Shown one piece after another: positions 23,676 to 36,183 of a stretch of 64,000 bases of DNA. How positions within the stretch are numbered: position 1 is the first letter of the stretch; each line of letters opens with the position of its first letter. The stretch is from Allium sativum (Eukaryota > Streptophyta > Magnoliopsida > Asparagales > Amaryllidaceae): NCBI GenBank assembly GCA_030737875.1, contig CM060924.1, positions 145,818,197 through 145,882,196 on the forward strand. The letters are read 5' to 3'. The position numbers were made by a program, and so were the translations under genes. The notes beneath the pieces are model-generated. The model worked only from the letters and a program-made list of their open reading frames with translations, was not told where the DNA came from and ran no database searches.

Positions 23676-24385
23676 AGATTCAACATAGAATTTTTTGTGT
23701 TGTCTCTCTTTATCATTCAGAGCTCCTCCGCCAAGTTTCTTCTGAATCTAATCATCTGAACCTCTGATTTACTATGTTCTTCAATTCTAAGATCCACGAC
23801 AAACAATTCTAACAAATAACTCAAACAATGCAATCAGTTCAATCAAAATGAATAGTGGTTCATCCAATATTGATCATACAAACATGAACATATCACAATC
23901 ATGGCATGAACATATCATAAATATGAGATCTAACATGATTTGATCTAAACATATACAAAAATATGATTAAATTAACAAACTGCTGGTCTATATGATTAAA
24001 TTAGGTTTTCCTAAGATGTCTAAATATGATTTTAACATATAAGATCAGATCTAAAGTGATTTTAACATGTATGATATGATTCATCCCTAATTTAACATGT
24101 ATAATCTATAGCTTCCGTGTGAGAGATATCTACCACTCACCAATTTCTAGATCCAATGCAAAAGCGGTGAAATCAGATCTGGTCAATAGTAGAAAAAACA
24201 CAAAATCAATGCAATTGTGACGATCTAATCTTCCTTGATGATGATCTAGCCTCTAGATGCAATCTATGATTAATTACAATAAATAAGATAAAGGAATTAG
24301 GGATTAGGTTGAACCGGAGAATCATAGGTGCTCAACCTAAGGTTTGAATGCAGAGAGAAGACCCCAATTCTCTCCTCAAGCCCCT

Positions 24386-24394
24386 CTATTTATA
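24386..24394 (-). promoter_or_regulatory. TATA box of LTR C
   Basis: TATAAATAG on the minus strand, followed by AGGGGCTTGAGGAGAGAATT. A perfect plant TATA consensus placed as expected for a U3 promoter. Confidence 0.6.
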
Positions 24395-24768
24395 GTTGCA
24401 GGTCATTAGCCTAATAAGCTTGATTAATCATCCCATTAGAAGCTAATTAGCCTGCCTAACAGAAACTGAAAACAGTGATTCCTCCCAAAGCACTAAACCA
24501 AAATTTTTATGTGACCACTCTATGGAATTGTAAACCACCATTTCGATATAATGTGACCAATTTCAGTACCAGATTCGGCCCCTATCAAAAGTTATAGCTA
24601 AAACAATATACATAAGGGCAAAATGGTCACAAGTCGACTTGGTGAAAATTATGGATATGTCTCACATTCGCATGAACAACATATTACAATCCGAGAATGA
24701 TCCAATCATTAGGAAATTAAATATAATTATTTTACGACCCTTCGATACATAATATACGGGTCGTTACA

Positions 24769-24933
24769 CAAGCATTAGCATAATTCACAAATGAGAAATA
24801 GGGAATTATGTAACTCTAGCCAAAACTACACGGAAAAGTGAACTACAGAAAGGATAAAAATCAGTAGACATTAAAGAAAAAAATAAAAGTAAAACAAAAC
24901 TATCATAGTATATATGAATAATGGGTTGTTACA
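24769..24933 (-). repeat. Element D LTR start, fragment
   Basis: TGTAACAACCCATTATTC on the minus strand at 24933 looks like another LTR start. Only 165 bp are left before element C begins. 24934-25011 is an AT-rich spacer in which I see nothing. Confidence 0.4.
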
Positions 24934-25884
24934 ATTTAAGATTATGTTTTAGATGGAGAATATATAAAAATAAAAGTAAAATAGTAAAACGAAAGCGAAG
25001 TTGTGCTTACATGTAACGACCCAGAAAATCTGAACCAATTTAAAATTTTTAAGTTGGCTAAAATAATGGATTTTAAATATTTAAAATAAGTATTTTAAAT
25101 AATAGCAATGAAAACTGAGTTGAAAACGACAATAGAAAACGAATATAATTAATTATAATTATAAACAAGGCTTGAAAAGGCGCTGCAGTTTCAAAAATTG
25201 AATTCAAACTTTGTCGGACTGTACCGGGTGCAAAACAAAACGGATTTTAGCAAAACCAAAAATATTTAAATTTGTTAGTGAATACCTTTCTAACGAATCT
25301 GAAAAATCGAATTTTCATAGCGGAAAGCAAAAGTTATGGCCGAATGAATTTTCAGAACGGTCGCTATGGAATTTATATAGCCCGTGAAATTGGCCATTTT
25401 GCATACGACCTCGGAATTCAACGAAACCACTTTTGTTGGATCCGGGATGTGAAGTTATTACTTGGTTTCAAAATTCATAATTTTTGAAGCTAGTATGTGA
25501 GCGTGGCAAAAGAAAATGTGTTTTGGTCAATTACAGTTAAATTGGATCGACCAAAAATAGGCCTTTTTGCAAACGGTCTCAGAATTCGACGAAACTAGTT
25601 TTGTTGGGACCGTATCGTCAAAACATAACTAGATTTATTTTTTTGGAATTTTTCGAATCAGTTTGTGACCCTGGCAAATTGAAATGTTCGTTCAAATTAA
25701 ATATTGAATGTTATATATTTTAATTTGAAGGAAAACTGGCTGAAACAGTCGAATGGGCCTACGAAACATATCCCATTGTGTTCAGAATGGGGGTAAAACA
25801 CTAGGGACGACAGTCGTTGGGTTTCAATTGGTGGTCGTGTCAGAAAACCCCTATAAAGACCCACCGACCAATCAGAATTTAGAA

Positions 25885-26210
25885 AAAAAAAAAAATCCTC
25901 AACCCCCCCCCCCCCCCCGATCGACGGCGATAAAGCTTCCCCTCCTTCTCTCCTCCGCCGCCGCCGCTATAGGCCACCAGAGCCGCCGCCACCACCTCTA
26001 GTCGAAGCGCCTCCCTTCCCCCTTCAAATCCTACCTGGCCCAACCCTCTCTCCCTCCGCCTACCTCGAGAACGAAGCCCGCAAAGTCAACGACTTGGTCA
26101 CCGTCGTTCGCCGCCGTCTGACCACCGGAATTGCCGCCACCACCACCGATCTGAGCGCCGTTCGTAGCTCTTCGACGCTGCAGCACCCGATCGTCCTCTA
26201 GCTTCACGGA
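25885..26210 (+). promoter_or_regulatory. GC-rich leader-like region in element E
   Basis: A-tract, a run of 15 or more C, then CCGCCGCC-rich sequence. Same relative position as in LTRs A and F. Probably the transcribed leader; not a host gene. Confidence 0.4.
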
Positions 26211-27622
26211 TTTCGCGATAATTCAAAACCTAGTTTTGAATCAAAAGGAAGGTATCGGCTGTTAATTATTTAACTGATTTCGACAGTTTAAAACCGTTGC
26301 AAACTTTGAAAAAACATATCTTTTTCATTCGTTAACGAAATTCGATGAAACAGGAAACATCGTGACCGTGCGGACGTCTTCTACATTTTAGAAGAGACCG
26401 CATATTTTTCTGAGCCTTTTGCTATTTTTGGTGGAGTGGAACCCAATGTGAGATTTCAAATTTATAAACAATATGGGAAACGACGATGTATAAATTATAT
26501 AGTCGATGTATGAGTTATATAAGCGCTGTACATCTCTTGTATAAGCGTTGTATAAGTTGTACGTTCGATGTATAAGTTATATATGCATTGTAAAAATTAT
26601 ATATGTGTTGAAATAAAAGTGAATTGCTATATATAAATATATATATATATATACGCCCCTCGTCCACAAACCATGGACGATATTTATTGATTGTGATTGG
26701 TGTGAAAATTGATTGATAGCGAATGGTTGTTTGGGATTGTTTGTGGTTGATATTGATTGATTGTGGTTGAAAAATACCCATTTGTGGTTGAGAAATATTT
26801 GGTTGAAACCACATAGGATTAGTTTGTGGAAATGAAATAAATATATACATGCCGCCCGCGTGCGAACTAGATGCATGATTCCCATTATCAAAAACCGCGA
26901 GGTTTTAAGGTAGAGCGAGGAGCCGTACTAGGGACGGTCCCGGTTTTAACTACCCTGCCGTTATGCTGCCGAAATTTTGAATAATATTCATGTGTTTGAA
27001 TTATTTTCATTTGCTGAAACTATATTTATTCGTTGAATAGAAAACCTTCATGTGTTGAATTGATATTCATTCGTTGATTAGAAATTCATGTATTGAATGG
27101 TATTCGTGTTTTAAATATATAAATCACATTTTTATCTATATATAGAAACTATAGAAAACCTTCATGTGTTGAATCGATATTCGTTCGTTGAATTGAAATT
27201 CATGTGTTGAATGTTATTCATATTTTGAAATAAATTGTTTCATAATAAAAACCACCTTTTATCAACTATATGGGCTATGTAAAATAATCTTGTTTTAAAA
27301 GAAATTGTTTTATAATAAAAATACTATTTTTATCCCCTATATAAACTATATAAAATAATAGTGTTTTGAAATAAATTGTTTTACAATAAAAATCTCATTT
27401 TTATTATATACATGAATCGTTGAAATGTGAAGTGTTAAAAATAGCCATTCGTTCAAATAAACATATATGAGTTGAAATATTCATTAATTAGCTAATGACA
27501 TGATTTTGCCTATACATGCAACATTAGAATGAATGGTGTTTTTAAACCAAATGGAATCAAATATGAAGTTGAATGGAAAATGATAAATGAAAAGAACTGT
27601 ATATATGTACATGCATATTTAT

Positions 27623-27875
27623 TGAACAGGTTATAGCAAAGGGGCTAGAGAAGAGGAATAAAATTTTGTGCCCGACAAATAGGTACACGTTTACTGTTTT
27701 GTTTGGGTGATGATTTTATGAGCCTGTTGGCTAGCCGCTTGGCTTTTCCTTTTTCTTTTTAACATGAGACGCCCGTGTGGCTATTTGGGAATTTTCCCAG
27801 CCCCTCCCGTACAAAGGAGTTATGGCGAAATTTTCCAAAATTTAAAGACGTTAGTGAAATATTTGAAGTAAAAAC
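27623..27875 (+). repeat. Module shared with the internal region of element A
   Basis: Homologous to 4163-4420: GAACAGGT.ATAGCAA, GCCCGACAAATAGGTACA, TTGGCTAGCCGCTTGGCTTT and GTTATGGCGAAATTTT occur in the same order. In A it lies upstream of the polypurine tract; here it lies between the CCATGGAC region and the GTGCAGTTCGCG region, both LTR sequence in A. LTR A has no copy inside. Confidence 0.75.
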
Positions 27876-30070
27876 GATATTGAAATGGTTGAATGAACAA
27901 TATTTATATAAATATATGAATATAAATAAAATTAAAACGAAACGTGGCCGTGCAGTTCGCGCTTTGAAACCGTGATTTCAAACAACTAGTGCGGGAAATC
28001 CGACCATTGGATTTTCCCGAAACCGCAACCGTTGGGCTCACCTTGGAAATATCTTTCCAACGGCACCAACTTTGTAAAAATCCAACGGTTGGATTGTCTG
28101 GAATGTTTAAATCAAATCTGAAGAAAAACAGCGCCACAGCCGTGTTATGGCCCAAAGCGTCGTTTTGAATAAATAGGCTATTTTAAAATAAATAAAAATA
28201 GCGATAAATCGTTATAAAATATTATAAACGATATGGAATGGAAATAAACTGAATTTGCTCGATTTATGTGGTATTTGATGGTTGAATGTGTTTGGTGTGA
28301 AAATTACATTAAAGAACAAAATTGGTGTGGTCGAATGATTAAACCATTGAAATAAATTGATTTGAAATTCTAAATATACGTGAATTATTTGAAAAGGCCG
28401 AGTTAATTCTCATTTCAAATAATTGACCGACGATTGAAAGTCGAAGATGAAGACGGTGGTCGAAGACCGGAGATCTTCACCTCGTTTGGATGGTAACCGA
28501 GGTCCTGATTGGGAGGCATCCCGAAATATGGATAATGAGTGGTGATCGTCCAGACGTACGTGGTGATCGATGTGTTTGCGAGGTATTTAGTGCCTCCGGT
28601 TTCGTTCAGACCCAGAACGGACTTGTAAATGGACTGTGTGTCTGACATTGGATTTTATTCTGTGTTGATTGATCTCTATTAAATATACATCTGTTTGGCG
28701 GCGGAGAATTTATTCTTTTGCTTAACGCCCTTCTCTGAAACGCACGAGCTCAGAGGTTGTATATCGATGGACATCAGTCGCATGGCATGAATTGCTAGTG
28801 TGGCATGCCTAAGTGGCAAATGATCAAGGCTTCTGTTGAAAAGCAAAGTCTTGTGGTGATGATCAAAGCCTCGCCTATGTGGCGTAGCTTTGTGTATAAT
28901 GTGAATTCGCGAGCCTCACACCCCGGTATGAACCAGAAACGGGAGAAGGACTTGAGGGAGGGCATGCGTTTCTTTCTAGCTAGGGTGGTGTCAGTGACCT
29001 ACCAGCCCTGACATTTATATACTTTTCACCTATGTGGTTGTTGCTGTTGCGAGGCGCCTCGGTTTGATCGGACGATCCGGGTTCGATGGAGTCATTCGTT
29101 GGCTCGTTGACGCCCCAAAGGGCGGGGAAATGTAGAGTTCAGGCATAATAATCCACATCAGTGGACCGGCCCTGTCGCTCCAAGGGGCAGTTGCGGCTGT
29201 TCCTGAGACACGGGCTAGAGCGTCTCGAATTCGGTAAGGACTATCTTTTGCCTGGGTTCATGACGGAAATCCAAAATCCAAATACGTGACTGTGCGATTT
29301 TGATTGTATACCTATATATGGCGACATAGTGGTATGGGGCATTAATGCCGTCTATGATTGATAGTTATGATTTGAAATTGTATTCAAAACATATAAACAC
29401 TAGCAATAATATCAAATGCCTTTGTTTTATTCGTATCAAGCATATCTTGGCCGTTATAAGGTAAAAACTCTATCCTCCGATTTGCGTTGCATTGTGTGAT
29501 GGGAACTGAGTCTTATAATGGCTTCATTTTTATAAAAAGCATTGCGATGTTTAAAAGAAAGATTTGTTTTAAAGCACTGGCAATCCAATGGAGTAAACCC
29601 GTTCCACGAAAGTGGCGAGGTCCTGTGATAGCCAAATTATATATGTGTTGAGTAGATTTCTCATACCAGTCCCATGACTGACTCGTAGTTTGTTTCACTT
29701 TCAAACTCGGGTGCCCCTTTTTCTACACGGGCAACCTTGTATTCAGGTTTAGCTGGTTCTTTCTGGATGGCTGGAGCTGAAGATGGATTCTATCATTTAT
29801 CTCTTTTTATGCTGTTCAGCTCCTATTGTACATATTATGTTTGTTTTCCGCTGTAGACATTTATGTATAGTTGAACTGTATTTTACTAAGTATGATCCTG
29901 TATACTGTGTAACTCTGATGATTACTTTTATCCAGTATATTCTATTGTTCATTATCTGGTGTATTTATTTAATTCTGTTCTGCTATTATCTGTTTCTGTG
30001 TTATATTCTAGAGAAACCCTTGTCTCCGTCTATACGGGATTTCGGGTCGTCTCAACGTGGTGATACCAAC

Positions 30071-30298
30071 TGTGAAAACCCGTAACTTCCCCGGTGAGGA
30101 AAGCGCGGATAGTTCGAGAACAAGCCACAACAGAACGCAGACGGAAAAACATTTCATTGTATATTACAACAATGCATCAGATTACAAGAGTATACAGAGT
30201 ATAAATGAATATTACACAGAAATATCAGAGATTTAAATTACATTTAAATACATCGCAGCGGAAAATAATACAATACACAACTAGAAGAGATACGGATT
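30071..30298 (-). repeat. LTR F-type 3' end fragment with primer-site-like flank
   Basis: Plus-strand TGTGAAAACCCGTAACTTCC and the next 220 bp match 13510-13740, the minus-strand end of LTR F, then similarity stops. Adjacent 30056-30070 read on the minus strand is GTTGGTATCACCACG, an initiator-Met-like primer site (TGGTATCA matches). So this is the end of a minus-strand 5' LTR, truncated on its right. Confidence 0.7.
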
Positions 30299-32033
30299 AC
30301 ATAATAAGTAAACGTGGTGGTGAAAGGTTATCAGTTGTAACATTACTTGGAAATTAAATTAAAGTCTGAAATTAATTATTTTTTGGATATATTCATGGAA
30401 ACAAAACCATACGTAGATGCATGTACATGCAAAACCATTCATGCTTTTCCACTTGAGGAAATGAATTGATTTATAACAGCAAGGTTAATATAACTGATTA
30501 AGAACACTGACTAACATTATAAAGTTAAGAAAAATAAAGATGAATAAAGTTTGAACTTGTAAGAAGAAAAATAAAATTAGAATTCTGATTCACAAGGGAT
30601 TGAATGGTATATAATTTTATTTATAGACTAAAAAAGAAAGAAGATTATGTTGATTATAAAAAAATATTCACCAAGTTGGAAATAACTTTTATTCTTGAAA
30701 CAAAAAGAAATAAAGAAGACATTTAAAACAAATGACTATAAGATTGTCACATGGAAAATATAGAGAATCAAAAAGACAAAGCTGAGAATGAGTGGTAGAA
30801 GATTATTTGGAATTCAATTTTAATACAATAATATAGATGTAGTACTAATTTAATTTAGCATTTACTCAAAAAGTACTATATTATGTTTTCTTTCAAACTA
30901 AACTTTTTAGGTGGTGTCTTTGTTAAAAATGTTTTAAAATTCTCTCTTCTAGGTAATTCTCTTTATTTGGAATTCACAGCGGATTGGAAAAATAATATTA
31001 CATCCATCTTGCTTTTTTTCAAATCCTATATAAAAGCAACAACAGTAATACTTTCTCCCCATTTATCGTTGTAACTATAATCGAGAATAGTTTTCTAATT
31101 CATTTTTCTACAAACTAGATAGCATAAATTCTACTTTTTTTATTTTGAACCTTATGGTCCCTCATCCCAATGCAAAATTTAATAAGTTGCGAATGCTCGA
31201 AACCGAATTATATTCAATCCACTTAAGAGTCCTTTGTATGGGACTTGTAATAAAACACAGTTTGTGACACATTACACTCATCGTTGGATTATTTTTTAAT
31301 TTATACGAAATACGGAGATCAAAAGGCAATTCAATGCCATAACTCTGCATTTTGTGTTAATTTTGCCTTTCATAAATGGAGTAAATAAAATTAATTGGAA
31401 AGCAAACTTTGGATGACTTTCCTAATCTCAAGTTTCATAACAAGCCGGTGACTTAATAACTGAAAATTTTCCCAGAAATTTTGTATCTTCGTTTAGACTG
31501 CAATTAATGTAACGAAAATGCTAGAAGGCCAGGCTTTTTAATCAGGAAATTTGACAAAAAACAATTCTACGGCTGAATTAAATGAAGACAAAAAAATCAA
31601 CCATCCTCCTTGAATTTAGGCAATTTCCTGACATTCCTGACACCACATTTTCGGGCCTTCTAGCAAGCTACTTAACGTAATAACATTACATATTTGCATA
31701 TATTCCTACCAAATTCGTAATACTCCTCTGTGCAATGAATATCAATCCTTTTTAGTCTAATCACAGACTCGCAAATATGCAAAAGGCTAGGTTTTTAATT
31801 TAAATGAGAAAATGACAATTATATGCACGCATTGAAGCTAGTGTATGATGGTCAATGTATGCAACTCAGAGAAGATACAGATGCTTATCCCTGGAAGTTG
31901 TTCATGAATATTCAATTTTGGTTTAGGCTATGACATTGAATACTAAACTGTTTTTCTAGTAGAAATTAACTAACTTGATAGATGACCTAAATCGATAAAT
32001 CCCACGTAGATGTATATAACTATATATAAATGG
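30299..32033. other. AT-rich intergenic DNA
   Basis: No credible gene. A possible small foldback at 31519-31670 has GCTAGAAGGCC/GGCCTTCTAGC ends and CAGGAAATT inside both arms; no clear target-site duplication was found. Remaining sequence is unremarkable. Confidence 0.5.
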
Positions 32034-32223
32034 AGACCAAATCCTCTGTATCCAAATTTCTCTATTCCTCTGTACCCAACCAATCAGGGCCATTGATTTC
32101 CACATTTTTGAAATTAATTCAGAGAGAGAAAGAAGACTTAATTTCAAAAAGGTGGAAATCATGGGGATCCTGATTGGTTGGATATAGGGGATAAGAGATT
32201 TTAGGTATAGAGGATTTGATTTG
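32034..32223. mobile_element. 190-bp foldback MITE, Mutator-like, with 10-bp TSD
   Basis: Two arms of about 80 bp form an imperfect inverted repeat (AAATCCTCT, CCAACCAATCAGG, GATTTCCAC, TTTTTGAAATTAA on each arm) around a purine-rich centre. The flanks are perfect 10-bp direct repeats ATATAAATGG at 32024-32033 and 32224-32233. A 9-11-bp duplication with long terminal inverted repeats fits Mutator-like non-autonomous elements. Confidence 0.8.
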
Positions 32224-32514
32224 ATATAAATGGGGGTGCGCGAATCTCCCTAATTTTCACTTTTCATATAGAGATAAACTAATTCAATGATCCAGGTTTT
32301 ATGTTCTTTAATTTATGATTTAGACATAAAATTTAGAGTTGGTCACACAATTGATCTTCACGATTAATTGCCCACACAATTACACCCCTTCGTATAAGGA
32401 TTAAAAAAATCTAACGATTCTGGTATCTTGTATCATAAATTGTGTCTAATTTTATATTCAAATGGTCGTTTGTTTAAACATAAAATTTAGTGGTGCAACA
32501 TAATTGATTTATAA

Positions 32515-33092
32515 GGGTCTGTTCTTTGCAAGCGGAAGCGGAGAATTACAGTGGAGTATTATAGCGGAGAATGCGTTTGACGCGTTAAGCGGATTATTTG
32601 AGCGGAGCATTTAAGCGAACCATATTATTTTTATGTTGTAATTTAATTAATTTATGGTTAATTAGTTTATTATTTATTTTTAACAAATAATACATATCAA
32701 TAATTCATTCAAATAAACACATAAATAGATAAATTGAAAAATTATAAGTTGCTCCAATTTAGTTCAAACCAATTTCATTACGTAGAGCATTTCGATATGA
32801 TCGCAACGCAAAAAAGCGCGTCTTAAACAGATCTCATATGCAAAAATTATCATTTTTTAAAGTTTATAAAAACTTAAATTAATCAATTAAATTAAATAAT
32901 CAGGCTTAATGGATCGATTAAATCAAATTAAATGATTAATTAATCTGACGCGTCGGACCCCAACAGACCAATTTTGGTCTGTTGGGAAAGCGGGGCATTA
33001 TGCCCCGTTAAACAACGAACGCGTCCGACGCGTCAGAGACGTGTCAACGCGTTCGTTGTTTCTCTCTTCCGTTATGAGGAACGAACAACCCC
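32515..33092. mobile_element. 578-bp PIF/Harbinger-like MITE with TAA TSD
   Basis: Ends GGGTCTGTTCTTTGC (left) and GGGGTTGTTCGTTCC (right, reverse complement), 11 of 15 identical, flanked by TAA at 32512-32514 and 33093-33095. This matches Tourist-type elements mobilised by PIF/Harbinger transposase. The right part contains three perfect hairpins (32959-32986, 32991-33007, 33011-33060). The short ORF over them is not a gene. Confidence 0.72.
32959..33060. repeat. Three consecutive perfect hairpins inside the MITE
   Basis: 32959-32986: CCCAACAGACCAA paired with TTGGTCTGTTGGG, 2-nt loop. 32991-33007: CGGGGCA/TGCCCCG, 3-nt loop. 33011-33060: AACAACGAACGCGT/ACGCGTTCGTTGTT, 22-nt loop. GACGCGTCGG at 32947-32956 also pairs with CCGACGCGTC at 33025-33034. 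Confidence 0.85.
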
Positions 33093-33528
33093 TAAAGTTA
33101 ATTGTCCCTCGATTCCACCCCATTGCATAAATAAAATAAAATCAAGTGCTACCAATTGTGTTTAATTTTATGTTCAAATAACCGTCTTTAAAATTGAGAC
33201 AGCAGGATTCATTTTTCATACTTATCTAAAATTGCTGCATTCAAAAAATCAATTCAGAATGAATGAATCTCATTATTTCAACAACCAGCATATGTGAAAC
33301 TCATACTTCAAGATCGTCTCACTATTCATAGAGGGGACAAAAGAAAGAGAATAAACAAAAAGAGGAAACAAAATTCATTGTCGCATAAATCTAGGGGTTG
33401 TTAAGATGCTCATTTTAGTATTTCCGTAAAATAAAAAAAAATTATGGTCTGTCAACAGAATTAATTCAAAGATTATAAATTAATTCAGGCCAGTTATGTG
33501 CAATATTATATTTCCGTGTGTGAATTGA

Positions 33529-33608
33529 CATTCATTCGTACTAATACAAATAGACATTTGAGGTTCAACATTCATTCATACTAATACAAATATACATTTG
33601 AGGTTCAT
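33529..33608 (+). repeat. 40-bp tandem duplication upstream of the hydrolase gene
   Basis: Two near-identical units starting CATTCATTC(G/A)TACTAATA. They end about 100 bp before the proposed start codon, so they may fall in the promoter or 5' UTR. Confidence 0.7.
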
Positions 33609-33706
33609 TATCTTTCCCTCTTTACATTTAAAATCAAATATACTTGCTTCATTTTGATATTCTTCTTCTCTACCAACCATTCTTTCAATTTTCTTTTCTC
33701 TGATTC

Positions 33707-36183
33707 ATGGTACATAACTCAATTTCCTTTCAATAATTCTATACTCTTTGTTTACCAATAGTATTCATTTTGTCTTGCCAATTACAGGCTGAAGCAAATG
33801 AAAATACTGAATACTATGAGGTATACTTTGATTTGTTTCATGTAAGCTTAATTATAATATCAGACGCTTAAGACTTAATAATTTTAATTTAAAGGAATTT
33901 GTGTCGAGTTCCCGTGGATTGAAGCTATTTACATGTAGATGGCTTCCATCGAACAGAGAACCAGAGGCATTGATTTTCATATGTCATGGTAAAATACATG
34001 CACTAAAGTTTTCACTTTCAGACTTTAATCCTTATCTCTATTCTTTTCTGATCAAAAAGCAATTAACTCAACTGTAATGGCAGGTTATGCTATGGAATGC
34101 AGCATTTCTATGAAAGGTAATATATATATCATATTGAGCATCAGAATTTGTATCGGGTACATGAAACTGGCATAAATCAAACATATATAATCATATACCA
34201 TTCTTAATTTATGACAGATACTGCAATTAGGCTTGCCAAAGCAGGATTTGCAGTGTATGGAATGGATTACGAAGGACATGGAAAATCTTCTGGATTGCAG
34301 GGATATATACCAAGCTTTGATGGAGTTGTTGATGATTGTTCCCAGTATTTTATGAGTATTTGTGGTACTTTTCTTAAGAACTACTTTTGACTTTTTTTCT
34401 TTCTTCCAGTATTCTATATCACCATTAGCAGTTAGTTCCCTTTTCAAAGAACGGTAAGATAGTGCAGAAGGTCACCATCTACAGATATTACAAAGGGTTT
34501 ATGTAGTAATCGGATTTTGTATGTATAACTTTTTGAGTAATTATGTTTCCCTTTAAAATTAATAGAGGAGAAAGAGAACAAGATGAAGAAAAGATTTCTG
34601 TTAGGAGAGTCAATGGGTGGAGCTGTAGTTCTTTTGCTGCATAAGAAGCAGCCGAACTATTGGAATGGTGCCATTTTGGTAGCCCCAATGTGCAAGGTAA
34701 CTTTGATTTGTATTCAATTGTGTTTTATCATTTTATGATTTAATGCTTAGTATTTTAACACAAGAAAACATATTACATGATTACATATTTCAGTATGTTG
34801 ACTTTATGTTTATCTATAGATTGCTGATGAAATGAAGCCTCATCCTATTATGACAAGCATATTGACAAAAATATGCAACATTATACCAACTTGGAAAATT
34901 GTTCCAACACAAGATATCATCAATATTGCTGTGAAGAACCCTGAAAAGAGAGAAGAGGTAATAAAATGAAGGATTTCCAGCTTTAGTACCTTTTTAGGTT
35001 GAAATAACAAAAAAATAAATTTATATCTTTGGATGGCAGGTGAGGAATAATCCGTACTGTTATAAAGGTAAGCCAAGGTTGAAAACTGCTCAACAGCTGC
35101 TTGTGTCAAGTTTAGAAGTAGAGAAAACTCTGCATCAGGTAATTAATTTCATATCATACTATTCAGCTCCACTACATATAATTGAGCAAATTATACAATA
35201 AAATATATAGAAATATCAAAAATAAAAAGGGTTTTTCATATTGTCAGTTGGTTTTTAATATAGTTTAAACTCACATTCTTTGTATTGCTCAATAGTCAAT
35301 GACTCGATATATTAATGATCATGTTAGGTGTGTGGCTTAAAAAATTAACCATATGTGAAGAACATTATTATTTTTAAAGTAAAAGATACTCCTTAAAGGA
35401 AAAAGTATGTATACTTATAAGTTGTCTACATACCCTAGAATCAAAGAATATGGCAATGATTCATTATGCTTCTTGCTTTTTGGTTAGTGCTAACCAATAT
35501 CTTTGCTTAAGTTATTAGCTTGTTGTCAGTTGTCATCAACCATTATTATAATTAGCGCCAGTTAGACTTTCAGCAAGTCAGCTTCATTTACCCAGTCTAA
35601 ATCCATTAAACTCTACTTAATTAATCTATTATATATAGTTATAATCTTCAGCAGTCATCCGCTCAATGTGTATCTGTATGATTATAACATTCGAACTATA
35701 CAATATATCATACATAGAATATGAAAATCTTTATGCTTCATTATTGGCCTAAGTAAACAAAGAACATGTCCTGCTATATATCTTTAAAAAAGGGTCATTT
35801 TCAGTAGTCTATGTTCAAGTTTGGTGTGCAAAACTTTCAAAAAATCAAGAAAAAGATCTCTTGGACGCTGAAACTTGTATTATCAAATATTCAAACAGGT
35901 CAAGTTACCGTTCATAATCGTTCATGGAGGAGATGACATTGTAACGGATCCTTCAGTTAGCAAATTACTGTATGAATCTGCAGCTAGTAAAGACAAGACA
36001 TTTAAGCTTTATCCTGGAATGTGGCATGCCCTTACTTCAGGCGAGCCTATTGAAAACATAAACCTTGTGTTTTCAGACATCATTTCATGGTTAAACGAGC
36101 GAATTGTGGATACCGATTCAATGAAAGAAATGGAACGCAAGGCAGTGCATGATGAACACGCATTAGCTACAAAGAACAAGTGA
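33707..36183 (+). CDS. MAGL/caffeoylshikimate-esterase-type alpha/beta-hydrolase, nine exons
   Basis: Coding exons: 33707-33709, 33788-33820, 33895-33988, 34084-34116, 34218-34364, 34566-34696, 34820-34957, 35040-35138, 35899-36183; all introns GT-AG and the frame is continuous, giving 320 residues, normal for plant MAGL-like proteins. The first exon contributes only ATG; this start is inferred because the next exon opens in frame as AEANENTEYYE. Features: oxyanion HG (43-44, FICHGYAMEC), GMDYEGHGKS, nucleophile Ser119 in GESMG, APMCKIADEMKPHP, Asp239 in HGGDDIVTD, and His269 in PGMWHAL. The triad is complete, with no signal peptide. The family hydrolyses monoacylglycerols or lysophospholipids, and some members cleave caffeoyl-shikimate in lignin synthesis; the substrate here is unknown. 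Last intron 760 bp. Confidence 0.93.

Larger units (their letters stand above)
22657..24768 (-). repeat. Element C LTR segment
   Basis: TGTAACGACCCG on the minus strand at 24768 is a typical LTR start. About 380 bp inside is a canonical TATA box, and downstream a tandem repeat. No LTR end or primer site is visible before B begins at 22656, so B probably inserted into this LTR. No coding sequence recognised. Confidence 0.55.
25012..30055 (+). mobile_element. Element E: LTR-like sequence related to A and F
   Basis: Begins TGTAACGACCCAGAAAATCT and follows LTR A at lower identity: the GACGAAAC.A.TTTTGTTG direct-repeat pair (about 25400-25640), the conserved block (25767-25820), an A-tract and GC-rich stretch (25885-26210), a TA run and CCACAAACCATGGAC (about 26670), and the 3' blocks (28440-29720). 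It lacks the hairpin array. At 27623-27875 it carries a module that in element A is internal. No PBS, PPT or second LTR is recognisable; the 3' boundary is uncertain (30000-30070). Preceding bases are TTACA; no matching copy follows. Confidence 0.65.

Noticed and set aside
25012..30055. Element E as a complete retrotransposon
   Set aside because: No second LTR copy, primer site or coding region; only LTR-like sequence with one module of internal type.
31519..31670. MITE with GCTAGAAGGCC ends
   Set aside because: The inverted ends are short and no target-site duplication could be read, so it is kept only as a remark.
34085..34447. 120-codon minus-strand ORF over the hydrolase gene
   Set aside because: Shadow of plus-strand exons and introns with clear splice sites and a complete catalytic triad.
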